64,000 nucleotides of DNA, from NCBI GenBank assembly GCA_022710725.1, contig JAKLGK010000009.1, positions 114,036-178,035 of the forward strand, written 5' to 3'. The notes under the pieces were generated by a model. The model was not told where the DNA came from. It searched no databases and saw only the letters and a program-made list of their open reading frames with translations. The stretch's first letter is position 1, and every line of letters starts with the position of its first letter. Below are positions 51,685 to 60,987 of this stretch, piece by piece. The position numbers and the translations under genes were made by a program. Source of the DNA: Verrucomicrobiota bacterium. GTDB taxonomy: Bacteria; Verrucomicrobiota; Kiritimatiellia; CAIQIC01; JAGNIJ01.

Positions 51685-52967
51685 GGCAGCTCCGCTCTCG
51701 CTTCCGCGTCCAGCCGCGGCGGCTCGACGCCGAGCAACTCCGCGAGGATCCGCAGCCGCGGCGCCATTTGCGCCTCCCACCCGTACAACCGGCGGCAAGC
51801 GGCCTGCCCGGCGCGGCCCAGTTCGCACAGCCGGTCGTAGTCGCGGTAATAGCGGTCCACGAGGTCCACGATGCCGTCCGAGTCGCGCGGGATGACGACC
51901 AGTTCCTCGCCGTCCTTGAAATAGCGGTTCTGCCCGAGCGGATCGGTGCTGAACAGGGCCACGCCGCAGAGCGCCGCCTCGATGCACGCGCCCAGCGGGA
52001 AACCGTCGAACTCGCCCGGCGACCGCGCGAACGCCGGGCCGGGCGCGAGCAGCAGGTCCATGCCGGCGTGGAACGCGGGGAAGAATCCGGTCGGCTGCGG
52101 CCCGTAGAACCGGATGCGGTCGCCGAGCGCGGCCACATCCGCATCGCCCGCGTCGTACGGGCCGACGATGTGGAACCGGATGTCCGGGCGCCGCGCCGCG
52201 AGGATCCGCGCCGCCTCGACGAACAGGTCGTAGCCCTTGTCCACGCCGCCCGGCATGTACTTGAACGCGACGAAGCAGACGTCGAACGTGTCCTTGTCCC
52301 GGCCCTTGCGCTTCCGCGGCGGCGCGGCGCGGGCGAGCAGGTTGAGCGGGAGCACGATTCCGAAGATCAACTCCACCTGCTCCGGCCTGCAGAACCCGCC
52401 GCCGACCAGGTAGTCGAGGGTCGCCGGCTGCGTGGCGATGACCTTCCGGAAAAACGGCGAGGAGCAGACCCTGCGCAGCTTCTCGTCCGACACCGCCTGC
52501 TTCAGCGCGAACCCGCCGCCCGGGTAGAGCGTGAACGCGAAGGGTAGCCGGTTCCGCTCGATGGCCGCGAGGAACGCCTGCGCGTTGTTGAGGAACACCG
52601 CGTAGGCCGCGCGGCCCCGCAGGTTTTTCAGCGCGTGATATTTCGCGACCCGCGGCGCGTACGCCGGGTAGTCGCGCGCGTACGCGGCCAGGACGTCCCG
52701 GAACGAAGCGGTCCCGCCCAGCATGCGCAGGGCCGTGCCGGTCGAGAATACCTGCGCCGACGGGAACGCCGCGAGGCAGGCGGTGAACTCGGCGAGGCGG
52801 AACGAGGAGAAGGGGCAGGGAAAAATGTCGTCGAAGATCGCCAGCCGGTCGGCCGGCGGCGGCGGCTCGAACGGCCGCCGGGCCAGCGCGGCCGCCCCCT
52901 CCCCCGCCCAGCGCAGGGCCGCCGCGGCCCGCGACACGAACCCCCGCGCTGGATCGCGCCCGGCCAC
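51681..52967 (-). CDS. Glycosyltransferase (GT-B type), paralogue A
   Basis: A 428-residue protein starting at a GTG (52967), 2 bp after the TylF-like gene ends. The N-terminus RLAIFDDIFPCPFSSFRLAEF and the donor half (DVCFVAFKYMPGGVDKGYDLF, GFPLGACIEAALCGVALFSTDPLGQN) are closely like the protein encoded at 55046-56278. The upstream part of the same open frame, to 53843, is shadow. It is a GT4-like enzyme with a variant signature (no clear EGFG). Function in glycan assembly by context. Confidence 0.78.
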   Translation of the reverse strand: MAGRDPARGFVSRAAAALRWAGEGAAALARRPFEPPPPADRLAIFDDIFPCPFSSFRLAEFTACLAAFPSAQVFSTGTALRMLGGTASFRDVLAAYARDYPAYAPRVAKYHALKNLRGRAAYAVFLNNAQAFLAAIERNRLPFAFTLYPGGGFALKQAVSDEKLRRVCSSPFFRKVIATQPATLDYLVGGGFCRPEQVELIFGIVLPLNLLARAAPPRKRKGRDKDTFDVCFVAFKYMPGGVDKGYDLFVEAARILAARRPDIRFHIVGPYDAGDADVAALGDRIRFYGPQPTGFFPAFHAGMDLLLAPGPAFARSPGEFDGFPLGACIEAALCGVALFSTDPLGQNRYFKDGEELVVIPRDSDGIVDLVDRYYRDYDRLCELGRAGQAACRRLYGWEAQMAPRLRILAELLGVEPPRLDAEARAELP

Positions 52968-52969
52968 GG

Positions 52970-53725
52970 CTACTCGACGACCAGGTAGGACTGATACGGC
53001 ACCAGCGGGCTGCGGCGCAGCCGCGCGTGGCGGCACCCGATGATCTCCTGGAACGCCGCGGTCTCGCCGGGAAACTCGGGCAGCGCGAGCTCGTCGAAGG
53101 CGAGCACGCTGCCCTTGGTCAGGCGGTCGCGGATCAGCTCCAGGCATTTCTTCGTCGGCTCGTAGAGGTCGAAGTCGATGTACGCCAGCGCGACGATCGT
53201 CTCGGGGTGGTCCTTGAGGTAGCGCGGCAGCGTCTCCGTCGCGTCGCCCTTGACCAGCTCGAATTTCCGCAGGTGGCTGCGCGGCGCGAGCTTCTCGTGG
53301 CTGCCCAGCAGGCCGGCGAGGAACTCCTCGTAGCCCGGCGTGACAGCGAGTGTGCCGACCTTGATGGACTTCGACGAGCCGTCCTTCGGCGAGACGGACG
53401 GGAACCCGCCGAACGTGTCGAAGCCGACGACCCGGCGCGAGAAGTTGTGCGGCTCGTACAGGCTGCGGAGCATGGTGAACAGCGCTAGGTTGCGGCCCCA
53501 GCGCACGCCGAATTCCATGATCAGCCCGTGCACCGGCAGGATCAGCCGGTACAGCTCGTCCATGAACAGAATATGCCCGAGCAGGGAGCGGTTCAGGAAG
53601 AGCGGGAGATGCTTGAGCCGCTCGTCGTCGGGGATCGGGCAGTCGCGCAGCGCGCGGAGGATCTCGGCGTATCCCTGCGTCTCCTCGTCCGACACGTAGT
53701 AGGCGCTCAACTTGGGGGTGGACAT
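52970..53725 (-). CDS. TylF/macrocin-type O-methyltransferase-like protein
   Basis: A 251-residue class I methyltransferase of the TylF-like group: GLIMEFGVRWGRNLALF (motif I with preceding segment), RRVVGFDTFGGFPSV, LAYIDFDLYEPTKKCLELI (metal/catalytic Asp region) and GSVLAFDELALPEFPGET. Such enzymes O-methylate sugars on polyketides or glycans using Mg and SAM. ATG at 53725. It lies between the ATP-grasp fusion and a glycosyltransferase, so an O-methyl sugar is expected in the product. Confidence 0.86.
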   Translation of the reverse strand: MSTPKLSAYYVSDEETQGYAEILRALRDCPIPDDERLKHLPLFLNRSLLGHILFMDELYRLILPVHGLIMEFGVRWGRNLALFTMLRSLYEPHNFSRRVVGFDTFGGFPSVSPKDGSSKSIKVGTLAVTPGYEEFLAGLLGSHEKLAPRSHLRKFELVKGDATETLPRYLKDHPETIVALAYIDFDLYEPTKKCLELIRDRLTKGSVLAFDELALPEFPGETAAFQEIIGCRHARLRRSPLVPYQSYLVVE

Positions 53726-53742
53726 GGCGTTTCTCCTTGGCG

Positions 53743-55041
53743 TCAGGCTCGTTCGTCGAATAGCAGCTCCAGCATGCTGGTGTCGAAGGTCGGGATTCCG
53801 CGGCGTTCGCCCACGGCCTTGCGTTCGCGGAAGCTGTCGTCAATGAAGATCGCGGACGGCTCCCGGACGAAGTCGGCCTTGCTCTCGGCGGCCTCCAGCC
53901 GGACGATCTCGTCGAAAAGCCCCGCGAGCCGGCGCCGGCGCAGCGTCGCCTCCGGGTCGCCCGCGTGCCGCGTCAGCAGGACCAGGCGCTTGCCCTCGTT
54001 GACGCACTGGTACAGGAAGCGGACCACGGGCAGGTTGACCCGCCCGCGCAGGATCAGCGTGTCGTCGAGATCCACGTAGACCGTGTCGTACGAGACGACC
54101 GGGCGGTAGTGGCTGACGAGGACGCGGTCCACCTCGACCTCGACCGGGTTGCGGAGGATCTCGACCGGCACGCGCAGCTGCTCGTAGAGGCTCAACAGCG
54201 GAAAGTTCACGCCCTGCACGCGGTGCACGGACATCGTGCCCGCGATGCGCGGCCCGACCTCCATCAGCTTGAGCCGCCCTTCCCGGTCCTCCTTGAGCTG
54301 GTAGAACCACGCGCCGTGCAGCGGGAGGACGGCGGAGATCGCGAGGGCGTGGCGCCGGAAGGCCGGGTTCTCCGCGGTCCGGCTGTGGATGCAGATGCCG
54401 GCCTTGGTCCGGACGCGCTCGCGCCCGCCGCAGAACAGCAGCCCCGCCTCGCGGTCGGAGAAGCAGTCCACCGTGTACTCCCGCCCCGGCAGGTATTCCA
54501 TGACCACGTAGTCGGGCGATTGCTCGAGCAGGACCTCCAGGTGCCGGCGATGGCGGACAACCTGGGCCTCGCGCGAGCCCTCGCCACGGTCCGGCTTGAG
54601 AAACGCCGGGTAGGCCGGCACCGCCTCCGGCCGGTCGTACACCACCGGCACCGGCACCGCGTCCTTCAATCGCTTGTACGTCTCCCGCTTCGACCGGCAG
54701 ACCAGGCACGTCTCGGGCGGCGACGACACGATCCGCGCCCGGACCTCCCCCGCGCGAAGCGCCAGGGCCTCGACCACGTCGTCGTGCGCCGGGAACACGA
54801 AATCGATCCGCTGCTCCGAGATCAGCCGGTTGAGCGCCTCCACCCACCCGGGCTGGTCCACGCGCGGCGCCGTGAAATGGCGCGCGAAGAGGTACGGCGC
54901 GTGGGTCGGGCCGTCCACGCCGGCCGAGAACAGTTCGACCTCCTTGCAGCCGGCAAGCGCCTTCTGGATCTCCAGCGCGATCCCCGTGCTGCCCGGGAAC
55001 ACCAGCACCCGGTACGGTTTTTTCGGCGCGTCCGTGTCCAT
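53743..55041 (-). CDS. ATP-grasp ligase fused to a HAD-like domain
   Basis: A 432-residue fusion. Residues about 10-315 form an ATP-grasp (pre-ATP region VFPGSTGIALEIQKAL, FVFPAHDDVVEAL, YPAFLKPDRGEGSRE, YVVMEYLPGREYTVDCFSD, LKLMEVGPRIAGTM). From about 316 a HAD-type domain begins: YVDLDDTLILRG (DLDDT at 324-328), LVLLTRHAGD, and IFIDDSFRERKAV. Joining of a carboxylate ligase to a phosphatase-like domain suggests a two-step modification. The cluster context points to an amino-acid or acyl decoration of the glycan. Substrate unknown. ATG at 55041. Confidence 0.82.
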   Translation of the reverse strand: MDTDAPKKPYRVLVFPGSTGIALEIQKALAGCKEVELFSAGVDGPTHAPYLFARHFTAPRVDQPGWVEALNRLISEQRIDFVFPAHDDVVEALALRAGEVRARIVSSPPETCLVCRSKRETYKRLKDAVPVPVVYDRPEAVPAYPAFLKPDRGEGSREAQVVRHRRHLEVLLEQSPDYVVMEYLPGREYTVDCFSDREAGLLFCGGRERVRTKAGICIHSRTAENPAFRRHALAISAVLPLHGAWFYQLKEDREGRLKLMEVGPRIAGTMSVHRVQGVNFPLLSLYEQLRVPVEILRNPVEVEVDRVLVSHYRPVVSYDTVYVDLDDTLILRGRVNLPVVRFLYQCVNEGKRLVLLTRHAGDPEATLRRRRLAGLFDEIVRLEAAESKADFVREPSAIFIDDSFRERKAVGERRGIPTFDTSMLELLFDERA

Positions 55042-55045
55042 GCCG

Positions 55046-56278
55046 TCAGCCTTCCTCCAGGGCCCGTGCGATCACCTTCAGCCGCGGGTCCATCTGCGTC
55101 CGCAAATCGAAGATCCGGCGGAACGCCGCCCGGCCGCGTTCGCCCAGCCGGCACAGGGCATCGTAGCCGGTCGCGTAGCGGCCCACAACCTCCGCGATGT
55201 CGTCCGGCCGCCGGTTGATGAGGACAATGTCCTCGCCGTCCTTCAGCCCGACGTTCTGCCCCAGCGGGTCCGTGCAGAACACCGCCACGCCGGACAGGGC
55301 CGCCTCCGCGCAGCAGCCCGTCGGGAAGCCATTGAAGGCGCCGGGGATGCAGCGGGGCAGGTCGTTGGGCGACAGGATGAGGTCCATGCGGGCGTAGAAC
55401 TCCGGGAAGAACGCCGTCGGCTGCGGCCCGTAGAACCGGATGCGGCCGCCCAGCTCGGCCGAATCCGCGTCGCCCGGCCCGAACGTGCCGACCACGTGGA
55501 AGCGCGCCGCCGGGATGGCGCGGGCGATCCGCCGCGCTGCCTCGACGAACACGTCGTACCCCTTGAACAGGTCGCCCTCCACGTACTTGAAGCCGACGAA
55601 GCAGATGTCCAGCGTGTCCTTGTCGCGGCCCATCCGCCGGCGCGGGACGGACGCCGCCGCCAGCACGTCGGCGGGCACCACGCCCCCGTAGACCATCTCG
55701 ATCCGCTCCGCCGGGCACAGCTTTTCCTCCAGCAGGTACTCCCGCGTCACCGGCTGCGTGACGATCACGCCGCGGAACCCGGGCGCGCCGCACACCCGGC
55801 GCAGCTCGGCGGTCGTCTCCGGGACCCGCAGCCGGTAGCCGGGATAGAGCGTGAAGACGAAGGGGAGCCGGCGCTTCTCGATCACCGGCAGGAAGAACAG
55901 GATGTTGTGCAGGAAAATCGTGTAGGCCAGCCGCCCGCGGAAATCCAGAAGCGGATGGAACTTCGACACGCGGCCGCGGAACTCCGGGTGGCGCGTCTCG
56001 TACTCCCGGCGCACGCCGGCGAACGAACGGCGGTCCTTGAAGGACCGGAAGCAGGCCCCGGTCGAGAACACGCGGGCCCGGGGAAACGCCCGCAGGACCT
56101 CGTTGTACTCCGCCACGCGGAACGCGGACAGCAGGTGGGGGAAGGCGTCGTCGAAGATCAGCAGGCGGTCCGGGTCGGGCGCGGGTGCCAGGGCCCGCCG
56201 CGCCAGGGCCGCCGCGCCCCGGGCCGCGCGGCCGGGCAGGGCCAGCGCGGATTTTGCGAGCGAGGCCAGGCCGGGCAT
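55046..56278 (-). CDS. Glycosyltransferase (GT-B type), paralogue B
   Basis: A 410-residue paralogue of the protein at 51681-52967. Shared stretches include LIFDDAFPHLLSAFRVAEY, FVFTLYPGYRLRVPET, DICFVGFKYVEGDLFKGYD and AEAALSGVAVFCTDPLGQN. ATG at 56278, 4 bp after the GT2 gene; upstream frame to 56500 overlaps that gene and is not counted. The two copies enclose the ATP-grasp and TylF-like genes, consistent with a local duplication of a glycosyltransferase. Confidence 0.78.
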   Translation of the reverse strand: MPGLASLAKSALALPGRAARGAAALARRALAPAPDPDRLLIFDDAFPHLLSAFRVAEYNEVLRAFPRARVFSTGACFRSFKDRRSFAGVRREYETRHPEFRGRVSKFHPLLDFRGRLAYTIFLHNILFFLPVIEKRRLPFVFTLYPGYRLRVPETTAELRRVCGAPGFRGVIVTQPVTREYLLEEKLCPAERIEMVYGGVVPADVLAAASVPRRRMGRDKDTLDICFVGFKYVEGDLFKGYDVFVEAARRIARAIPAARFHVVGTFGPGDADSAELGGRIRFYGPQPTAFFPEFYARMDLILSPNDLPRCIPGAFNGFPTGCCAEAALSGVAVFCTDPLGQNVGLKDGEDIVLINRRPDDIAEVVGRYATGYDALCRLGERGRAAFRRIFDLRTQMDPRLKVIARALEEG

Positions 56279-56282
56279 GTCG

Positions 56283-57185
56283 TCACGACCTCCCCGGCGC
56301 CCGGGCGGCGCGGAGTTCCTCCAGCCCCGCCCGCCGGCCGAGCCACGCGCCGCGCGCCGCCGCCCGGTTCCCGCGCACCAGCTTGCCCGCCGCTTGGAAC
56401 AGCGTGGCGACGAGCGACTCGACGCCCGGCGCCCGGGAGCGCGCGCCCAGGTACAGCGCCAGGCTGCGCGTGATGTGGAACATCCGGAGTTCGGCGTCAC
56501 GCCCCGTCGTCGCGGACGAGGCGTGCCACACCTTCGCTTCGCCGGCGACGGCCATTTCCCAGCCGGCCCGACGCAGGCGGGCGCACAGCTCCGCGTCCTC
56601 CCAGTAGAGGAAGAACCGCTCGTCGAAAAGACCCGCCTCCCGCAGCGCCGCGCACCGGAGCAGCATGCTCGTGCCCGTGATGTACTCGACCGGAGCGCCG
56701 GGCCGGGTCGCCAGCCGGGCCCAGCCGAGCCAGCGCGCGACCGTTCCCCCGCCCCACGCCTGGAGCGCGTTGGGGCGGTCCTCGTGGTAAATCGCCGCGC
56801 CTACCGCTCCCGCGCGCGGCGCGGCCTCCGCCGCGCGCGCCAGCGCGTCGAGGGCATCGGGCGCGGGCCGGGCGTCGTTGTTGATGAGCCACACGTAGTC
56901 GGCGCCGGCCTCCAGCGCCCGGCGGATCGCGAGGTTGTTCCCCGCGCCGAACCCGAGATTCCGCCCGGCGCGGAGGATCACGGCCTCGGGGAACGCGGCG
57001 GCCAGGCGGTCCGCGGAGCCGTCCGCGGAACCGTTGTCCACCACGACCGTCTCCCGGTTCGGGTAACGCAGTTCGCGCAGGGCCGCGAGGAGCCGGGCCG
57101 TGACCGGCTCGTTTTCCCAGTTCAGCGTGATGATATGCACCCGCGGCCCCGGGGGCTCCATCCTGCGGCTGTTGTCTTCGGCCAT
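56283..57185 (-). CDS. Glycosyltransferase family 2 (rhamnosyltransferase-like)
   Basis: About 300 residues. VHIITLNWENEPVTARLLAAL, VVVDNGSADGSADRL, LGFGAGNNLAIRRAL, VWLINNDARP and GTSMLLRCAALREAGLFDERFFLYWED are typical of WbbL-like GT2 enzymes that move deoxyhexoses to lipid carriers. Starts at 57245, 57185 and 57161 are possible; 57185 (MAEDNSRRM) is chosen, none having a clear ribosome site. First gene of the minus-strand polysaccharide run. Confidence 0.85.
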   Translation of the reverse strand: MAEDNSRRMEPPGPRVHIITLNWENEPVTARLLAALRELRYPNRETVVVDNGSADGSADRLAAAFPEAVILRAGRNLGFGAGNNLAIRRALEAGADYVWLINNDARPAPDALDALARAAEAAPRAGAVGAAIYHEDRPNALQAWGGGTVARWLGWARLATRPGAPVEYITGTSMLLRCAALREAGLFDERFFLYWEDAELCARLRRAGWEMAVAGEAKVWHASSATTGRDAELRMFHITRSLALYLGARSRAPGVESLVATLFQAAGKLVRGNRAAARGAWLGRRAGLEELRAARAPGRS

Positions 57186-57306
57186 GCGGCGGCTCGCGTC
57201 CACGTTGCGTCCAGGATCAAGGGAATTTCGTGACATGCATAGCACGGCCGAACGCGCGCGGGAAGCCCGGAGAAACGTGGGCGCTGCGAGCCGGCGGGCG
57301 CGGGCC

Positions 57307-57666
57307 TCACGGCGCCCGCAGCCGGTAAAATCGAGGCGAGCCGTTGGTGGCGTCGGGGTCGAAGAACTGGAACACGGGGACGGCGGAGTCCAGTAGGGTC
57401 GACCACGTCACCAGGTCGGTCGAGGTTTCGACCGCCAGCCCCCAGTTCGCCATGTTGCTCACCGCCAGCTGCACCGTCTCGCTGCCCGCGCCCAGCAGGT
57501 TCGAGATCACCGTCGGGTTGTCGCGCCAGTAGCCGGCGAACACGGAATCCATTTCGTCCTGCGCCACGACGCCGTCGCCGTTGAAGTCGCCGCGGGCGAA
57601 GAAGACCGGCGTCGCGAACGCCTGGTCCGCCGAGGCGGCGCTCCCCTCGGCGTTCGTCGCCGACAT
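57307..57666 (-). pseudogene. C-terminal remnant of a secreted protein (FN3/dockerin-like, FYRL tail)
   Basis: The 119-residue frame has no signal peptide and begins like the end of a fibronectin-III domain (MSATNAEGSAASADQAF). It then has an EF-hand or dockerin-like loop (GDFNGDGVVAQDEMD) and the exported-protein tail (VETSTDLVTWSTLL, SPRFYRLRAP). Such tails close much larger proteins, so this looks like a truncated relic or the end of a gene cut by rearrangement. It sits between the polysaccharide run and the divergent unknown gene. It may still be expressed. Confidence 0.55.
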
Positions 57667-57746
57667 TTCACTTGTCCCTACCCAAACCCGTGATTACGAT
57701 TTCATTTCGAAGTGACCCGTCAGGCTTATGCGCGGCAGGAGGCACC

Positions 57747-59210
57747 ATGAGCGAGCACGAATCCACGGACACCCGGGCCGGCGGGAAGCCGCGCTTCTAC
57801 TACCAGAAAGTCGCAGCCCAGCTGAAGGCCGGCTGGAGCGCGCGCAAGGAAATCGCCGAGATCCGCCGGCGCCAGCAAGCCGTCCCCACGGCGCCGGAGG
57901 AATTCGGGCGAAACAGCGCCCGGATCGCGGAACTGCAGCCGGCGGTCCGGCAGATGAACAAGACCGTGGCGATCATCGCGGTGCTCGCGTTGACGCTCGC
58001 CTGGGCGGTCACGCAGTCGGGGGGGGCGCGCATGGACGTGGTCGCGCAGATCGGTACGGGCCGGGCGCTGATCGCGCGGTTCGCCGGCGTCTCGTCGGCC
58101 CGCGCCGCCCTCCAGGCCACCCTGAAGCAACTGGCCCCGGCCTTCGACCGGATGCCGGGCGCGAACCGGGGCTTCGCGGACCAGGACGACCGGATGGGCG
58201 GCGCATGGTTCGAGGCGTCGCAGCAGGGCGAACCCGTCGCCGGTTTCATGTGGGCCTGTGTCGGGCCGCGGGGGGCCACCGTGACGGTGATTCATGACCG
58301 CCGCGCCGCGGCGCCGCAGTCATTCCGTCAACTGGCCGCGGCGATCTCCGGGGCCGCCGAAACGGGTGGCGGCGCGGCCCCCGCAAGGTCCGCGCCCATG
58401 CAGCAGGCCGCTTTCCCCGACGGGAGCGGCTCGGTCCAGTTGCCCGCCGACTGGCAGCTGGTGCGGGCGTCGCGCGGCCAGGGCCGGGCCGTCGGACCCC
58501 GGGGCCAGGTCGCCTTCCTGAATATCGGCCTGCAGGTCTGGACTCCCGAAAAGGCCCAGCAGGCCCAGATGTTCGGCGGCAACTACCCGTTCGTGGCGCC
58601 CTATGTCCCCGACCCCGTCCAGGCCTTTGTGAACCTCGCGCCGGCCTTGAGCCAGTCCGAGATGCAGGCCGGCAGCCCGGGCTTCACCGTCGCGGACGTT
58701 CTCGGCAGCGAGCGGATGGACTTCCAGGGCTATCCCGCGGCCCTCGTCCACCTCGCGCTCGACTTCCAGGGACACCGGCACCAGGCGCTGGCCTGCGTCA
58801 TGTGCTCGCCGCCCGCCGGCTACGGCGCGATGGACTGGGTCTTCACCATGACGCTGGTCACCACGCCCGAGGAACTCGCAGCGCAGGACTTCCCGGCCAT
58901 GCTGAAGATCCTTCAGACCTCGCAGATCAGCAGCGGGGAGGTCGGCCGGCGCTTGAGCTCGGCCGCGGAGACCGTCCGCTCGATCGGCGACATCATCCGC
59001 CGCGGCGAGGGAGGCGGAGGGGCGGGCGACAATCGCCAAGCTCCACAGGACGCCTTCGACGAGACGATCCGGGGCTGGCGCACGATCGAGGACGCGGTGA
59101 CCGGCACGCGACGGGACGTCGCCCTCGGCCACTCGACCGAGATCGTGGACGAGCTGAACAAGCACTACGGGCCGGACCGGTTCCGAGAAATCCCTCTAGG
59201 GACAAACTGA
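57747..59210 (+). CDS. Unknown membrane-anchored protein
   Basis: A 487-residue protein of no recognised family. ATG at 57747 with GGAGG upstream. An N-terminal charged region (residues 1-70, coiled-coil-like) is followed by one membrane helix (TVAIIAVLALTLAWAVTQ, about 72-89) and a large exported domain rich in Gly/Ala, with a hydrophobic strand pattern (FMWACVGPRGATVTVIHD, MDWVFTMTLVTTPEELA). The last 90 residues are charged and helical. It stands alone, with the DUF2461 gene about 50 bp downstream. No function proposed. Confidence 0.75.
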   Translation: MSEHESTDTRAGGKPRFYYQKVAAQLKAGWSARKEIAEIRRRQQAVPTAPEEFGRNSARIAELQPAVRQMNKTVAIIAVLALTLAWAVTQSGGARMDVVAQIGTGRALIARFAGVSSARAALQATLKQLAPAFDRMPGANRGFADQDDRMGGAWFEASQQGEPVAGFMWACVGPRGATVTVIHDRRAAAPQSFRQLAAAISGAAETGGGAAPARSAPMQQAAFPDGSGSVQLPADWQLVRASRGQGRAVGPRGQVAFLNIGLQVWTPEKAQQAQMFGGNYPFVAPYVPDPVQAFVNLAPALSQSEMQAGSPGFTVADVLGSERMDFQGYPAALVHLALDFQGHRHQALACVMCSPPAGYGAMDWVFTMTLVTTPEELAAQDFPAMLKILQTSQISSGEVGRRLSSAAETVRSIGDIIRRGEGGGGAGDNRQAPQDAFDETIRGWRTIEDAVTGTRRDVALGHSTEIVDELNKHYGPDRFREIPLGTN

Positions 59211-59263
59211 TTGCGCCCGGCCCGCCGGCTGGAAAACATCAGGGGCCGTGGTACACTCCCCCC

Positions 59264-59947
59264 ATGATCAACCCGGATGTCTTCCATTTCCTGAACCAGC
59301 TCAAGGCCAACAACAACCGCCGCTGGTTCGTCCAGCACAAGGCCGAGTATGCCGCGGCGCGAGCCGCGGCGCTGGAAACGATCGATCACGTGATCGCGGG
59401 CATGGCGCGGTTCGATCCGCCGATCGTCGAGCAGGATCCGGAGGACTGCCTTTTCCGGATCAACCGCGACGTCCGGTTTTCGCGGGACAAGTCGCCGTAC
59501 AAGGCGCACTTCGGCGCGTTCATCACCGACCGCGGGCGGAAGGTGGACCGCGCGGGCTACTACCTCCACGTCGAGCCCGGCGACTCGATGCTGGCGGGCG
59601 GGCTCTACATGCCGCCGGCCCTGCCCCTGCGGGCCGTCCGGCAGGCGATCCTGCGCGATGGCCGCCCCCTGCGCCGGATCGTCTCGCGGCCGAACTTCGT
59701 CAAGCTGTTCGGGGACACGCTGCCGGGGCGCCGGCTGAAGACCGCGCCGCGCGACATCCCCCGGGATCACCCGGACCTGGACCTGCTCCAGCTCACCAGC
59801 TTCGAGGTCGCTCTCCCCCTGAAGGATGCCCGGCTCCGGAAGAAGGATTTCGTGGAGTACGCCGTCGGCGTTTTCGAGGTCATGCACGACTACATCGCAT
59901 GGCTCAACCGCGCGCTCGACTCCTTCGCGCCGGACCGGAGCGCCTGA
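59264..59947 (+). CDS. DUF2461 family protein
   Basis: A 227-residue protein matching DUF2461 (TIGR02453): FHFLNQLKANNNRRWFVQHK at the start, FRINRDVRFSRDKSPYKAHFGAF, YYLHVEPGDSMLAGGLYMPP and FEVALPLKD. The family is widespread and has no settled biochemical role. ATG at 59264; the longer frame upstream is shadow of the preceding gene. No neighbour clarifies its job. Confidence 0.9.
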   Translation: MINPDVFHFLNQLKANNNRRWFVQHKAEYAAARAAALETIDHVIAGMARFDPPIVEQDPEDCLFRINRDVRFSRDKSPYKAHFGAFITDRGRKVDRAGYYLHVEPGDSMLAGGLYMPPALPLRAVRQAILRDGRPLRRIVSRPNFVKLFGDTLPGRRLKTAPRDIPRDHPDLDLLQLTSFEVALPLKDARLRKKDFVEYAVGVFEVMHDYIAWLNRALDSFAPDRSA

Positions 59948-60090
59948 CGGAAGGACGAGAACCGCGGAGGGCGCGGAGAAGCAAGAGGAGGGACGGATGA
60001 GGGGGAGGGACGGCGGCTTGTTTGTTCTTGCATCAGCCGGGCTGTTGGGGCAGGTTGCGCGCGAAGAGGGCAGCATCCGGTCAGCATAAC

Positions 60091-60106
60091 CGCCTGCGCG
60101 CAGGCG
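60091..60106. promoter_or_regulatory. 16-bp palindrome before mscS
   Basis: CGCCTGCGCGCAGGCG, perfect symmetry, 7 bp before the AAGGAG ribosome site of mscS (60113-60118). Could be an operator or an mRNA hairpin. The rest of 59948-60128 shows no other element. Confidence 0.4.
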
Positions 60107-60128
60107 TCATACAAGGAGAATCGGCGTC

Positions 60129-60941
60129 ATGGACATGCAAGCGATTCAAACGTTCGTCAGCACCACCCTCACCCAGCTCGCGGTGAAGATCCTGGCGGCC
60201 ATTGCCTTCTGGGTGATCGGCCGGTGGCTGATCGGCCACATCGTGGCGTTGAGCCGGGCGGGGATGAACCGGAGCAAGATCGATCCGACGCTGACGAAGT
60301 ACCTGGGCTCGATCATCGCCATCGCGCTGAACGTCGCGCTGGCCCTGGGCATCCTCGGCTACTTCGGGATCCAGACGACGTCGTTCGCGGCGATGCTGGC
60401 CGGCGCAGGCGTGGCGGTCGGGGCGGCCTGGAGCGGCATGCTCGGCAACTTCGCCGCCGGCGCCTTCATGCTCGTGCTGCGGCCGTTCAAAGTGGGCGAT
60501 TTCGTGCAGATCGGCGGCCTCGTCGGCACCGTGCACGAGCTGGGCCTGTTCACCACCACCCTCATCACGCCCGACAACGTCAGCACCCTGGTCGGCAACA
60601 GCAAGGTGTTCAGCGACACGATCCAGAACTTCTCAATCCGGCCGGTGCGGCGCGTCGAGCGCACGGCGCAGCTGGCGGGCAGCGTGGACCCGCTCGATGC
60701 CATCGCCCGGTTCAAGGCGGCGGTCGCCCAGATTCCGAACGTCGCCAAGGACCCGGCGCCCGAGGTCAACCTGCTCGACATCAACCTGCTGGGCGCGGTG
60801 ATCTCGGTCCGGCCCTATTGCCACACCGACCACTACTGGCAGGTCTACTTCGACACCAACGAGGCGATCATCCGCGTCTGCAAGGAGGCCGGCTGGCCGG
60901 CCCCGACGCCGACGCAGATCATGAAGACCACGGCCGCCTGA
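60129..60941 (+). CDS. mscS: Small-conductance mechanosensitive channel (MscS family)
   Basis: A 270-residue channel of classic MscS length. Three hydrophobic helices (about 15-37, 57-80, 86-110), the pore helix with the Gly/Ala pattern AGAGVAVGAAWSGMLGNFAAG, then the beta domain FKVGDFVQIGGLVGTVHELGLFTTTL and PDNVSTLVGNSKVF. Protects against hypo-osmotic shock by opening under membrane tension. Strong AAGGAG before ATG at 60129. Last gene before the tRNA remnant. Confidence 0.95.
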   Translation: MDMQAIQTFVSTTLTQLAVKILAAIAFWVIGRWLIGHIVALSRAGMNRSKIDPTLTKYLGSIIAIALNVALALGILGYFGIQTTSFAAMLAGAGVAVGAAWSGMLGNFAAGAFMLVLRPFKVGDFVQIGGLVGTVHELGLFTTTLITPDNVSTLVGNSKVFSDTIQNFSIRPVRRVERTAQLAGSVDPLDAIARFKAAVAQIPNVAKDPAPEVNLLDINLLGAVISVRPYCHTDHYWQVYFDTNEAIIRVCKEAGWPAPTPTQIMKTTAA

Positions 60942-60987
60942 CCCGGCTCCGCGCCTCGCATCCCCCCGTCCGCGGGAGAAGACTGCC

